DNA of 49,780 bases from positions 1 through 49,780 of the forward strand of contig CALWVF010000028.1 of the NCBI GenBank assembly GCA_944384925.1, read 5' to 3'. Shown piece by piece: positions 28,095 to 38,800 of this stretch. Each line of letters starts with the position of its first letter. Position 1 is the stretch's first letter. The DNA is from an uncultured Clostridia bacterium (GTDB taxonomy: Bacteria; Bacillota; Clostridia; Oscillospirales; Acutalibacteraceae). The position numbers and the translations under genes are program-made. The notes below the pieces were generated by a model. The model was not told the DNA's origin. It was given only the letters and a program-made list of their open reading frames with translations, and searched no databases.

Positions 28095-28465
28095 ATATTC
28101 ACCCAAACTTATATTAATAATAAAACGAAGTTATTTAACTCAAATAATAAACATATAGTATAACATATAAACCATATTAATAATATCATTTATATAGATT
28201 TTATTCAACAGTTTTAAACATAATACTTTCATATTATACATATAAATTAAATCAATTTCTTATAAGTTGGATTTATTATAAATATTAACAAATATCATAC
28301 TATGTAATACGTCAACTTTTAATTATATATAATACTTTTATATATTATATTTAATCATTTACAATATATTTTTTCTATATATTTGTCAATATAAATATTT
28401 TTCTAAATATATTATAATATAACTATATAATTCACAATTTGTTGTCGTAGGAGGTGAATTCAGTT
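28095..28465. other. 371-base AT-rich divergent intergenic region without a visible gene
   Basis: This lies between the divergent TrmN6-like and VanW genes. It is extremely AT-rich and many TATA-like hexamers occur (for example TATAAT at 28413-28418), but no -35/-10 pair with correct spacing stands out. No ORF of interest, RNA gene or repeat was recognised. Confidence 0.5.
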
Positions 28466-30082
28466 TTGAACACTAAAGATAATGAAAATATTGATTCCGA
28501 GACAGAATTAGACCCACTAGAAGACGTATCAGGAGGCCGAGGCCAAAGCTACTACATTGGTTCAATCAAAGATTACATTTTTTCAGATTTTTTACCAATT
28601 ATAAAGCCATCTGGAAAATTATCAGAAAACTATAAATATAGTTTCTCGCATATTGAATTTCCCTTACATGACGAAAATGCTTACCAAAACAAAAATAAGC
28701 ATTACCATCGGCCTAAGTTTATAATAATTTTATCTACTCTTTCAATTGTAATCCTATTATCCGTTATATATTTTATTAAAAACTTCTCGACTATGCCAAA
28801 TGGTTTCCCCCCAAACCATTATACAAATAAATTTTTAAATGGTATTATAATATCCGGAGTAGATATTGGAGGCATGACCTTTCAAGAAGCAAAGGATAGC
28901 TTAACTGAAGCTGAATTAGCATCGAGACAAAAAATAGATATAACAATAAAATTTAACGATAAAGATCTTTACTTAAACGAGGACGATTTCAATTTTACTT
29001 ATAATACAGACCAAATACTAGATAATGCATATTTTTTTGGAAAAAGTGATAATAAAATTATACAATACATTCAGCTAAAAAGGCTTAAAATATTTAACAA
29101 AAATTATAGCATAACATCTCAAATAGATACTAGCAATTTAGACAACATAGTTTCAAATATTAAACAAGAACTAGACAAACCTGTTCAAGAAGCAAGAGTT
29201 GTTAACTTTAATAGTTTATCGGAAAATAAATTCACCTATGCCAGTGGTGAATCTGGATTGGTTATAAACGCTTCAGACCTTAAAGCTAAGCTTAACTCAA
29301 TACTAAAATTAGAGCGAATTGTAGGAATAATTGAACCTGATTCATTAATTATTGAACCCACTTTAAAAATTGAAGACATAATATCACAAACACAGTTGCT
29401 AGCATCATTTAGCACCGTTTCAACCAATAATAAAAATGCCAATAATAACATGCGTTTATCGCTAAATGCTCTAAATAATAAAAAGTTAAATTCCGGAGCA
29501 ACTTTATCTTTCAATGAAAGTACCGGCAATACCACAAACGGAAGCTTAGGATACTTACCGGCAGATGCAATTTTAAATGGAAAAATTGTTCAAGAATATG
29601 GAGGTGGTATATGTCAAACTTCTACAACTTTATATGGAGCTGCTATAAGAGCTAATATGTCAATCATCGAAAGAGCTAACCACTTATGGAAATCCTCATA
29701 CGTACCAGTCGGACTTGATGCTACCATTAACTACCCTACAACTGATTTAAAGATACGTAATGACTCAAATTATCCAATGTACATCGGCGCATATATGTCC
29801 GGAAAAACATTAACATGTGAAATATATGGATTTAAAGAAAATTTTTACGATACCATAGAGGCAAAATCTTGGATTTCATCAACTATTCCTGCTCCTGAAG
29901 CTATTTACATCTCCGACAATTCTTTAAGCCCCGGAACAAAAATTGTTCAAAAACAGTCTAGTCCTGGATACTACGCTGAGGCATGCCGTATATTTTACAA
30001 AAATGGAGTAGAAGTTAAACGAGAAAATTTACCAACCTCAAGATATGGTGCTACTAGAGGTGTTATTCTAGTTGGTGAATAA
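28466..30082 (+). CDS. VanW family protein, membrane-anchored
   Basis: This is a cell-surface protein of about 538 residues. It has a cytoplasmic N-terminus of about 80 residues, a membrane helix at about 85-104, a PG_binding_4-type region (GMTFQEAKDSL onward), and the VanW domain (about 325-460) with LGYLPADAILNG, GGGICQTSTTLYGAAI and the double-Tyr/Pro NYPTTDLKIRND. The function of VanW is unknown; it is found in some vancomycin-resistance clusters but is common in ordinary Clostridia. The start TTG 28466 fits the GGAGGTGA site; GTG 28454 lies inside that site. No resistance genes are nearby. Confidence 0.9.
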   Translation: MNTKDNENIDSETELDPLEDVSGGRGQSYYIGSIKDYIFSDFLPIIKPSGKLSENYKYSFSHIEFPLHDENAYQNKNKHYHRPKFIIILSTLSIVILLSVIYFIKNFSTMPNGFPPNHYTNKFLNGIIISGVDIGGMTFQEAKDSLTEAELASRQKIDITIKFNDKDLYLNEDDFNFTYNTDQILDNAYFFGKSDNKIIQYIQLKRLKIFNKNYSITSQIDTSNLDNIVSNIKQELDKPVQEARVVNFNSLSENKFTYASGESGLVINASDLKAKLNSILKLERIVGIIEPDSLIIEPTLKIEDIISQTQLLASFSTVSTNNKNANNNMRLSLNALNNKKLNSGATLSFNESTGNTTNGSLGYLPADAILNGKIVQEYGGGICQTSTTLYGAAIRANMSIIERANHLWKSSYVPVGLDATINYPTTDLKIRNDSNYPMYIGAYMSGKTLTCEIYGFKENFYDTIEAKSWISSTIPAPEAIYISDNSLSPGTKIVQKQSSPGYYAEACRIFYKNGVEVKRENLPTSRYGATRGVILVGE

Positions 30083-30120
30083 CTTTATAATTTAAATAAA
30101 AGTTACTTCAATAAAGTAAA

Positions 30121-30150
30121 AAAACTGGTTAATTATTTTTAACCAGTTTT
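30121..30150 (+). terminator. bidirectional terminator between vanW-like gene and ribU
   Basis: AAAACTGGTTAA and TTAACCAGTTTT form a perfect 12-bp stem with a 6-base loop. A/T-runs lie on both ends, and the hairpin separates convergent genes. Confidence 0.85.
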
Positions 30151-30196
30151 AATTATTTCAATAAATATAGAACTGTATATTCGCTTTTTAAAAACA

Positions 30197-30799
30197 TTAT
30201 CTTTCAACTCTATGTGAAACTTTTAATTTTATATATAAAATATATGTTAATACAGATATTAAACATCCCTTAATAATATTAAAAGGCACAATAAAAAATA
30301 TAATTATATCAGATAAGCTTTCAACTCTTGGATTTATTGACCTGCATATATTTAATATTGCTTCTACTGGTAAAATAAAATTATACATAGGTATTAATAT
30401 GTAATAGTTCATTAAGGCTGCTACTATTGTCATAAATAAAATTCCAAAAAATAATGATATTGCTAATGTTAATTTTGTCGATACTTTTTTATATATTATT
30501 CCTGATGTTAAAACTAACGCGCTTCCTATTATAAAATTAGCAAATTCTCCTATTCCTGCTGTTGATGTAAATAATAAATGAATAATATTTTTTACCAAAA
30601 CAACACATACCCCATAAATAGGTCCAAATATAAATGATACTAATAATGCAGGTACTTCAGATACGTCTAGCTTCAAAAATGAGGGGAATAGAGGAAATGG
30701 CAAACTAATAAACATTAATATAAATGATATACCTCCCATAACTGACACTATAGATAGCCGTTGTATTTTTGAATAACTATTATTTTGAAAATAACGCAA
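30197..30799 (-). CDS. ribU: ECF transporter S component, riboflavin-type (RibU)
   Basis: This is the substrate-binding membrane subunit of an energy-coupling-factor importer. It is a 200-residue protein with five or six membrane helices. The pattern FPSFLKLDVSEVPALL, FIFGPIYGVCVVLVKN and IGEFANFIIG is that of RibU, which captures riboflavin or FMN. Like other group II S components it would share a general EcfA-EcfA'-EcfT module, which is not in this window. The start is TTG 30799, with a weak GAAAGAG site. No FMN riboswitch (RFN element) is visible in the 143-base upstream gap, which instead holds a terminator. Confidence 0.87.
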   Translation of the reverse strand: MRYFQNNSYSKIQRLSIVSVMGGISFILMFISLPFPLFPSFLKLDVSEVPALLVSFIFGPIYGVCVVLVKNIIHLLFTSTAGIGEFANFIIGSALVLTSGIIYKKVSTKLTLAISLFFGILFMTIVAALMNYYILIPMYNFILPVEAILNICRSINPRVESLSDIIIFFIVPFNIIKGCLISVLTYILYIKLKVSHRVER

Positions 30800-30843
30800 T
30801 ATATCAGCTCTTTCTTTAAAAATTAAATCATAATGTGAAAATT

Positions 30844-30878
30844 AAAACTCCGTATTCATTTCAAGAATCCGGAGTTTT
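30844..30878 (-). terminator. terminator after the Nif11-type precursor gene
   Basis: AAAACTCCG with CGGAGTTTT, extended by inner ATTC/GAAT, form a stem between the RiPP precursor gene and ribU. It has T-runs on both strands. Confidence 0.75.
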
Positions 30879-30942
30879 TTAAATTATATTTACTAAGCCG
30901 CTTTTTACCCTTAATTTTTTCATAAATGTCTAAAACTTACTT

Positions 30943-31419
30943 TTAGGTATAACTAGAATCCCCATGGATAAAACAAGCTCCTTTACTACTTCCAAACCCT
31001 AAAATAATACAAATTGTCATACTGCTAATAGGAGGATCATTAAAAATACCATTGGGAGAAAGAAATCCATATCCAAATCCGACTACTTTACAAATAACAC
31101 CGCCTAATCCATCAGTTTTTCCTTTGAGAGGGCGCACATGCCACACGCCGTCGCCAGCTGTAATACTTTCTAATTGTTCATCATCCAACTGATCAATAAT
31201 GGATTGTTCGTACTCTTTAATGTCTTCCATGGAGAACTCAAAGCCTTGCTCTTTGGCAAATGGAATAACAATCTCTTTAATTAGCTCCTCTTTTTTGGCT
31301 TGCGATAAAGGAATCTCTAAGCCTTCTGTAGCTTTGTTTTGAATTTCATCTAACTGTTTTACAAGTTCTTCATCATTAGCAAGCTTTTCGTAAAAACTTT
31401 TTACTTCTTTAATTGACAT
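30943..31419 (-). CDS. Nif11-type leader RiPP precursor peptide (putative bacteriocin), orphan
   Basis: This is a 158-residue protein. Residues 1-89 resemble a Nif11-like leader (MSIKEVKSFYEKLANDEEL, then a helical acidic region) ending in LDDEQLESITAG, followed by D90-G91, which matches the leader cleavage pattern. The remaining about 68 residues form a glycine-rich putative core with Cys110, Cys137 and Cys149 plus many Ser/Thr. Such leaders feed modification enzymes (for example LanM-type) and are cut by peptidase-ABC exporters; none of these lies in this window. ATG 31419 has only a weak AGGA site. The gene looks less AT-rich than its neighbours, which hints at transfer. The product and activity are unknown. 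Confidence 0.8.
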   Translation of the reverse strand: MSIKEVKSFYEKLANDEELVKQLDEIQNKATEGLEIPLSQAKKEELIKEIVIPFAKEQGFEFSMEDIKEYEQSIIDQLDDEQLESITAGDGVWHVRPLKGKTDGLGGVICKVVGFGYGFLSPNGIFNDPPISSMTICIILGFGSSKGACFIHGDSSYT

Positions 31420-31567
31420 TTTTATTTTATCCTAATATTTATATTTTGTAATTAAATAAAGATCATTTTTCTAACAAAAGATCAATTTAAAGTGCCCTTT
31501 AATAAAAATTACCTAAAATTATAATATAAAAATTTAATAAATCTTTATATTATAAAGACTAACAAGA

Positions 31568-34306
31568 TCATTTTCCACAACATTTCTTATATTTCTTTCC
31601 ACTTCCACATGGGCATAAATCGTTTCTGCCAATTTTATTATTATTTACAATCGTCTTATTTTTATTTTCTTCTCCCTCCAAGCTTGCACTAGTAGGTTTT
31701 GCTACTTGTTCTCTTTTTGGTGCATCTTGGTCCCTCTTAACCTGTACTGTAAGCATCATCCTTGCTGTATCTTCTCTTATTGCATCTATCATCTCATCAA
31801 ACATATCAAAGCCTTCTAAACGATACTCAACAACAGGATCATGCTGACCATATGCTCGTAGATTAATTCCTCTCTTTAACTCTTCCATTGCATCTATATG
31901 ATCCATCCAGTGTATATCAACATTTTTCAATAATACAACTCTTTCCAGCTCTCTTGTAATCTCTTTTCCCATATTAGTTTCTCTTGTATCATAAAGTGCC
32001 ATAGCCTTATCTGTTATCAGCTTAATTATATCTTCACGACTAACCTTTTCAAGTTCATCTGTTGAGTAACTTAAGTCATTGCTATCAAGTAACCAACCAA
32101 GATAATAATCTTTTAAGCCTTCTATATTCCAATCATCTTTTAAAACACCCTCAGGAATATATTTTGAAACAGTAGAGACAACTGTCTGAGAAACCATTTT
32201 TAATATTTGTTCTTTTATATTTTCCCCATTTAATACTTGATCTCTTTGACCATAAATTAATTCACGCTGACGATTCAAGACATCATCAAACTGTAAAACA
32301 TTTTTTCTAATTGCAAAGTTTCTTCCTTCTATTTTACGTTGTGCTCCTTCAATAGCATTAGTAATAATTTTATTTTCAATTGCTACATTCTCTTCAACAT
32401 TTAATTTTTCCATTCTTTGCTTCATGCGATCTCCGCCAAATAAGCGCATTAAGTCGTCTTCAAAAGATAAATAAAAACGGCTTTTTCCCGGGTCTCCTTG
32501 TCGGCCGGAACGTCCCCTCAATTGGTTATCTATTCGCCTAGATTCATGCCGCTCTGTGCCTATTATAAATAAGCCTCCGGCTTTCCTCACTTCTTCAGCT
32601 TCTTCTTTTATACTTTCCTTATATTTGGCATAAAGTTCATTATATTTTTCTCTTGCTTGTAAAATAGATTCATCTTCTGTCTCTGAAAAGCTTGTTGATT
32701 CAACAATTTGTTCATCTGAAAATTTCATCTTTTTCATTTCAGATTTAGCCATATACTCTGCATTACCGCCCAATACAATGTCTGTTCCTCTACCAGCCAT
32801 ATTTGTTGCTATGGTAACTGCACCCTTTTTTCCTGCTTGCGCAATAATCTCTGCTTCTTTTTCATGATATTTAGCATTCAAGACCTCATGTTTTATTCCT
32901 CGTTTTTTCAGCATAGACGACAACAATTCAGATTTTTCTATTGATATTGTTCCTACAAGAACAGGCTGACCTTTTTTATTACTTTCAATTATATCTTCTA
33001 TAACAGCTAAAAATTTTCCTTTCTCTGTTTTATAAACAGCATCCGGCATATCTTCTCTTAAAACAGGCTTATTGGGCGGAATTTCAACTACATCAAGTTT
33101 ATATATCTCTCTAAATTCTGCCTCTTCTGTCATAGCTGTACCAGTCATGCCAGAAAGTTTACTATATAGTCTAAAGTAATTTTGGAATGTTACTGTTGCT
33201 AATGTTTTAGATTCTCTTTCTATTTTTACATTTTCCTTTGCCTCAATAGCTTGATGTAAACCTTCATTATATCTTCTTCCATACATAAGCCTTCCAGTAA
33301 ATTCATCTACAATAAGGACCTCTCCATCCTTCACAACATAATCTATATCTCTTTGCATAACACCAATAGCTTTTATTGCCTGATTTATGTGATGTTGCAA
33401 ATTTATATTTTCAGAATCTGTTAAATTATCAACATTAAAAAATTCCTCTGCCTTTTTTACACCCGACGGAGTCAATGTTGCAGTTTTAGCCTTTTCATCT
33501 ACAACATAATCACAATCTTTATAAATCTCATCATTATCTTCTTTAGAGTTAAGCTCTGCAACTTTTTTCATTTTTAAGCTTTGAGCAAATCTGTTCGCAA
33601 CTGAATATAATTCTGTAGATTTATCCCCTTGTCCAGAAATTATAAGAGGGGTTCTAGCTTCGTCTATTAATATAGAGTCAACCTCATCTACAATTGCAAA
33701 GAAATGACCTCTTTGAACTTTTTGTTCTTTATATATAACCATGTTGTCTCTAAGATAGTCAAAGCCTAATTCATTATTTGTTGCGTAAGTGATGTCGGCG
33801 TTATATGCCTCTTTTCTATCTTTATTTTCTACATTATGACTTACTAGCCCAACAGAAAGGCCTAAAAATTTATATAACTTACCCATCCATTCAGAGTCTC
33901 TTTTTGCCAAATAATCATTAACTGTAACTATATGCACTCCTTTGCCTGTAAGCGCATTTAAATAAGCCGGTAAAGTCGCAACCAGTGTTTTTCCTTCACC
34001 TGTTTTCATTTCACTAATTCTTCCTTGGTGCAACACTATTCCACCTATAACTTGCACCGGAAAATGTCTCATGCCCAAAACCCTATCGGAAGCTTCTCTA
34101 CAAACAGCGAAAGCGTCTGGTAAAATATCATCTGTCGTTTCACCATTAGCTAACCTTTCCTTCAAAATATTAGTTTGTGAAGCAAGTTCTTGATCAGACA
34201 TATTCAAATATTTAGACTCTAAACTTAAAACTTTATCACAAATAGGTTTAATTCGCTTAAGTTCCCTTTTACTATAATTTCCAAACAAAGATTTTAAAAA
34301 ACCCAT
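31568..34306 (-). CDS. secA: protein translocase subunit SecA
   Basis: This is the ATPase motor that pushes preproteins through SecYEG. With the start at ATG 34306 ([19 protein letters not shown]) it has 912 residues. Helicase motifs include [11 protein letters not shown] (Walker A), [33 protein letters not shown] and [13 protein letters not shown], and [11 protein letters not shown]. The C-terminus is the zinc-binding tail [13 protein letters not shown], which contacts SecB or the membrane. The longer frame starting at 34375 adds 23 residues unlike the family and lacks an SD. It is a monocistronic-looking gene between the RiPP precursor and the lysozyme. Confidence 0.97.
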   Translation of the reverse strand: MGFLKSLFGNYSKRELKRIKPICDKVLSLESKYLNMSDQELASQTNILKERLANGETTDDILPDAFAVCREASDRVLGMRHFPVQVIGGIVLHQGRISEMKTGEGKTLVATLPAYLNALTGKGVHIVTVNDYLAKRDSEWMGKLYKFLGLSVGLVSHNVENKDRKEAYNADITYATNNELGFDYLRDNMVIYKEQKVQRGHFFAIVDEVDSILIDEARTPLIISGQGDKSTELYSVANRFAQSLKMKKVAELNSKEDNDEIYKDCDYVVDEKAKTATLTPSGVKKAEEFFNVDNLTDSENINLQHHINQAIKAIGVMQRDIDYVVKDGEVLIVDEFTGRLMYGRRYNEGLHQAIEAKENVKIERESKTLATVTFQNYFRLYSKLSGMTGTAMTEEAEFREIYKLDVVEIPPNKPVLREDMPDAVYKTEKGKFLAVIEDIIESNKKGQPVLVGTISIEKSELLSSMLKKRGIKHEVLNAKYHEKEAEIIAQAGKKGAVTIATNMAGRGTDIVLGGNAEYMAKSEMKKMKFSDEQIVESTSFSETEDESILQAREKYNELYAKYKESIKEEAEEVRKAGGLFIIGTERHESRRIDNQLRGRSGRQGDPGKSRFYLSFEDDLMRLFGGDRMKQRMEKLNVEENVAIENKIITNAIEGAQRKIEGRNFAIRKNVLQFDDVLNRQRELIYGQRDQVLNGENIKEQILKMVSQTVVSTVSKYIPEGVLKDDWNIEGLKDYYLGWLLDSNDLSYSTDELEKVSREDIIKLITDKAMALYDTRETNMGKEITRELERVVLLKNVDIHWMDHIDAMEELKRGINLRAYGQHDPVVEYRLEGFDMFDEMIDAIREDTARMMLTVQVKRDQDAPKREQVAKPTSASLEGEENKNKTIVNNNKIGRNDLCPCGSGKKYKKCCGK

Positions 34307-34513
34307 AAATCCACCCCATTTTACTATAAATGATAAATCTTTTAAACAGCAAGATATTTTAAAAGCATAGTGCATAAAAACAACATTAAATTATACAATT
34401 TTTATACAAATACACCTAAAATCATTTACTATAAACATACCACAATATTAAAATAAAATCAAGTATTTTCTGATATATAATATGCAGACATTTGTAATTT
34501 AATTAAAATGCTC

Positions 34514-34543
34514 TTGACAAAACTCATAAAATTGTATGATAAT
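34514..34543 (+). promoter_or_regulatory. promoter of the GH25 lysozyme gene
   Basis: Consensus TTGACA (34514-34519), an 18-base spacer and GATAAT (34538-34543), about 45 bases before the start codon. Confidence 0.65.
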
Positions 34544-34594
34544 ATAAAATATATTTAGATAAATTTACTATTTTAAGAAAGGTGTTGCATAATT

Positions 34595-35350
34595 ATGAAA
34601 CTAATAGACTTTAAAAAAGTAATCATCTTATTTTCTATAATGCTATTTCCTGTATTAGGCACAGCATATGCCCATACATCATCGACATATCAATGTAATT
34701 ATATATCACCTACATCTTCTCCAAAGTATATCGAAAAAGGAATTGATGTATCATCATGGCAAAGAGATATTAACTGGCATCGAGTAAAGCAGTCTGGTAT
34801 TTCCTTTGCATTTATAAGAGCCGGATTTGGCCGAAATGAGCCTAATCAAGTCGATAGAAAGTTTCACGAGCATATAAGAAACGCTAAAGCTGCAGGTATT
34901 AAATGTGGCGCTTATCATTATAGTTACGCTGTATCACCAAGAGATGCTGTTAATGAAGCTAATTTTTTCTTAAGCATAATTAAAGGATATAAACTTGAGT
35001 ATCCTGTTGTTTTTGATATTGAAGAACCTTCTATGGTTAAACTTGGCCGAAGAACCTTAACAGATATTTGCAAAGCATTCTGTTCTACTGTTAAAAACGC
35101 CGGATACTATGTAATGATATATACAAATTTATATTGGTTAAGAAACAATTTATATCCCGAAGAATTAAAAGAATATCCTCTATGGTTATCACAATATAAT
35201 TATGAGCCATCTCCTGAATTCGCTTATCATTCTATTTGGCAATATACTAGTCAAGGACATGTTGATGGTATAAATGGAAATATTGATATTAATTTAAGTA
35301 AAATAAACTTTTTTAGAATAATAAAACATAAACATTTAAATGGATTTTAA
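34595..35350 (+). CDS. secreted GH25 lysozyme (muramidase)
   Basis: It cleaves the beta-1,4 link between N-acetylmuramic acid and N-acetylglucosamine. The 251-residue protein has a signal peptide (about 1-26, ending AYA-H). The GH25 barrel follows: GIDVSSWQ with Asp51, FAFIRAGFG, CGAYHYSYA, and VVFDIEE with Asp141 and catalytic Glu143; the end has WQYTSQG and the GNIDINLS motif. No cell-wall binding repeats are attached. It starts at ATG 34595 behind AAGAAAGGTG. Its stop codon is five bases from that of the convergent Cys-rich protein, and a shared hairpin covers both ends. Confidence 0.94.
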   Translation: MKLIDFKKVIILFSIMLFPVLGTAYAHTSSTYQCNYISPTSSPKYIEKGIDVSSWQRDINWHRVKQSGISFAFIRAGFGRNEPNQVDRKFHEHIRNAKAAGIKCGAYHYSYAVSPRDAVNEANFFLSIIKGYKLEYPVVFDIEEPSMVKLGRRTLTDICKAFCSTVKNAGYYVMIYTNLYWLRNNLYPEELKEYPLWLSQYNYEPSPEFAYHSIWQYTSQGHVDGINGNIDINLSKINFFRIIKHKHLNGF

Positions 35351-35380
35351 AGCTTTATATTTCATATAAACTTAAATCCA
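35341..35380. other. hairpin overlapping the convergent gene ends
   Basis: TGGATTT at 35341 pairs with AAATCCA ending at 35380, and inner AAG/CTT and TTTATAT/ATATAAA pairs extend the stem with small bulges. Both stop codons lie inside the stem. The T-run is weak, so termination is only a possibility. Confidence 0.45.
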
Positions 35381-35720
35381 TAGAATCACTAATCTCTTTT
35401 ATCTCTTTATCCATATCACTATCCTTATTAGCTAATATGTCTACATAGCTAATAAACAATTGATTAGCATTATAATTTTTATATAATTTTGATCTTTTTA
35501 ACCTTGATTTATTCTTCGACTGCTTTTGCTTGCAACTTTTGAAACAATGTCTAAAAACTTCCTTCATCACATCGCAACAACAACGTGTGTTTGTTACATT
35601 TTGTTCCTCTTCATTTTCATTTATATTGATAGGCTTGCATTGTTGAAGTCCAGCTACAGCAACCATTGTCAATAATATTATTGTAAAATTTTTTATTATT
35701 TTTGAAAATCCTAAAACCAT
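35355..35720 (-). CDS. small secreted or membrane-anchored cysteine-rich protein, unknown
   Basis: This is a 121-residue protein that I do not recognise. It starts at ATG 35720 behind AGAAGGGA. Residues 7-25 are a hydrophobic signal or anchor segment. Cysteines are Cys28, a Cys47-48-49 triplet, Cys59 and Cys63, arranged CCC-x9-C-x3-C, then a Lys/Arg/Ser-rich stretch (64-80) and an acidic C-terminus. The segment before Cys28 (AGLQQC) is not a proper lipobox. The Cys cluster could bind metal or form disulfides. It is convergent with the lysozyme gene and lies upstream of the nifJ terminator. Confidence 0.7.
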   Translation of the reverse strand: MVLGFSKIIKNFTIILLTMVAVAGLQQCKPININENEEEQNVTNTRCCCDVMKEVFRHCFKSCKQKQSKNKSRLKRSKLYKNYNANQLFISYVDILANKDSDMDKEIKEISDSMDLSLYEI

Positions 35721-35793
35721 TTTTATCCCTTCTTGCTAATAATGAAATTATCTATTTATATTTTACATAGCTAACAATATCAAATCAACATAA

Positions 35794-35818
35794 AGCGATT
35801 TCTTATACAGAAATCGCT
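35794..35818 (-). terminator. hairpin downstream of nifJ
   Basis: AGCGATTTCT and AGAAATCGCT form a perfect 10-bp stem with a 5-base loop, 14 bases beyond the nifJ stop. The T-tract is short on the minus strand. Confidence 0.7.
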
Positions 35819-35831
35819 CTTTTACCCACAA

Positions 35832-38800
35832 TTATTCCATTAGATTATTAAGTTTTAGCAGTTCATCATACTTATTACGCGCCATATTTTCTGCTTTGCT
35901 AAACAACTCCTCTGCATGTTCAGGTGATGATCTTAATAGTGAATTATATCTAACTTCATTTGAAATAAAATCACGATAAGTCATCGTCGGTGCCTTACTA
36001 TCTAAAATAAATGGATTTTTCCCTTCTTTCTTAAGGCTTGGATTATATCTAAAAATATTCCAATAACCCGAAAGTACAGCTCTCTTTTCTTCTAATGCTG
36101 CTAAAGACATTCCTCCTTTTATTCCATGGCTAATACATGGTGCATAAGCAATTATTATAGACGGCCCATTATAGCTTTCAGCTTCATTAAATGCCTTTAT
36201 GCATTGATTGTAATCCGCACCCATTGACACTTGTGCAACATATACATACCCATAGCTCATGGCAATTGCTGCTAAATCTTTCTTTTTAGTTAATTTCCCT
36301 GAAGCTGCAAATTGTGCCACTGAACCTATTGGACTTGATTTAGATGCCTGACCTCCGGTATTCGAGTAGACTTCTGTGTCAAATACCAGAATATTTATAT
36401 TTTCACCAGATGCAATAACATGGTCTAAACCTCCAAAGCCTATATCATATGCCCAGCCATCCCCGCCAAACATCCAAATAGATTTTTTAGCTAAATAATC
36501 TTTATCTTTTAAAATCACATTTATTAAGTTTAAAACTTTTGTATCTACCTCTGTGTCTTTATTTTCTTTAATCTCGTTTAATTTTAGTACTAATTTATCT
36601 GTTGCTTTTCTATTTTTCTTGCTGCTTTCTTTTGTTTCTAAATACTCATTACAAATCTTGTTTAAAGTTTCATCGCCTGATATTTCAATTAGCTCCTTAA
36701 TGTAACCCTCTAGTTTACCTCTAGCAGAATTTTGAGCTAGTGCCATACCAAATCCAAATTCCGCATTATCTTCAAAAAGTGAGTTCTGCCAAGCAGGGCC
36801 ATAACCTTTTTTATTAACGGTATATGGCGTAGAAGGAGCTGAACCTCCCCAAATCGACGAGCAACCGGTTGCATTTGCAATAATCATTCTATCTCCGAAT
36901 AATTGAGTTGCCAGCTTAGCATATGGAGTCTCCCCACAGCCTGCACATGCCCCTGAAAACTCTAATAATGGTTGATTAAATTGGCTTCCTTTTATTGTAG
37001 TACTTTTAAACTTTTCTAATACTTCAGGTTTCTCTTTTAAATCAATTGAATAATCAAAAGCTTTTTGTTTTTCTACTTGAGTATCAAAAGCTTTCATTTC
37101 TAGCGCTTTTTTACCTTTCATTCCAGGGCAAACCTGAGCACACAATCCACATCCTGTACAATCTAATACTGAAACATTTATGCTAAAATTAAGCTCAGGC
37201 ATACCAATCATTGGTTTAGATTTCATACAATTCGGTGCATTTTTTAATTCTTCATCTGTTAGAGCTGCCGGACGTATAACAGCATGTGGACACACTAGCG
37301 AACATAAATTACATTGTATACAGTTTTCCGGTATCCATTCAGGAGTTTCAACTGCTATTCCCCTTTTTTCATATGCAGATGAACCAAGTGGTACTGTACC
37401 ATCAACATAATCCATAAATGCCGAAACGGGTAACTCATTTCCTTTATATTCATTAATTGGATTTAAAATATTATTTACATAATTAGTTAATTTCTCTTTT
37501 TTAGTGTCGCAAATTAAGCTACCTTTTTTAATTTCATCAGCAGCATTTTTCCATGAGTCTGGAATATTAACTTTCTTTAAATCCCATACTCCTCTTTCAA
37601 TAGCCTCATGGTTCATCTCAACTATCTTCTCGCCTTTTTTTAAATAAGACTTTGTTGCAGCATCCTTCATAAACTTAATTGCCTTTTCTTCAGAAATAAT
37701 GTTAGATATCTTAAAGAATGCCGACTGTAAAATTGTGTTAATTTTTCCACCAAGGCCTATTTCTTTGCCTATTTTAAAACCATCAATTACATAAAAGTTT
37801 ATATTATTTTGAGCTATATATTTTTTAATATGGCTAGGAAGTTTATCATCTAGTTGGTCGTCTTTCCAAGGACAATTAAGCAGGAAACTTCCGCCCGGTT
37901 TTAAATCCTCAATCATTGAATACTGATAGATATACGATGGATTATGGCAAGCCACTATATCTGCTTTACTAACATAATAAGTAGATTTTATTGGTTCCTT
38001 TCCAAATCTTAAATGTGATACAGTTACTCCGCCAGATTTTTTAGAGTCATAAGCAAAATATCCTTGCACAAACAGTCCTGTGTTATCACCTATAATCTTT
38101 ATCGTATTTTTGTTCGCACCAACTGTTCCATCTGATCCAAATCCCCAAAACTTACAGGAATATGTATCCTTTGGTGTTGTATCGATATTTTCACATATAC
38201 CCAGTGAAAGATTTGTAGCATCATCATTTATTCCAATAGTAAACCTTTTTTTACTATTATCAGAACCCATATTCTTATAGACAGAAATTATTTGCGCAGG
38301 ATTTGTATCTTTAGAGCTCAAACCATATCTTCCTGTAAATATTGATACATTAGAAAACTTAGTTTCATTCAATGCAGCTACTACATCTAAATACAGAGGT
38401 TCACCAATAGAGCCGGGTTCTTTAGTTCTATCTAAAACAGATATAAATTTAGTTGTATTAGGAATTACATCTAATAAATACTTTTGGCTAAATGGTCTAT
38501 ATAACCTTACTTTTATCACTCCTACCTTTTCACCGATTCCGTTTAAGTAATCTACAACCTCCTCTATTGTTTCGCAAACAGATCCCATTGCTATTATAAC
38601 TTTCTCTGCATCTTCTGCACCATAATAATTAAAAGGTTTATAATTTGTACTACATCTTTTGTTTACTTCATTCATATAGTCTGCAACAATATCCGGAACT
38701 GCGTCGTAATATTTATTGCATGCTTCTCTTGCTTGGAAAAATATATCATCATTTTGTGCTGTACCGCGCATAATAGGATGTTCCGGGTTTAATGCTCTCT

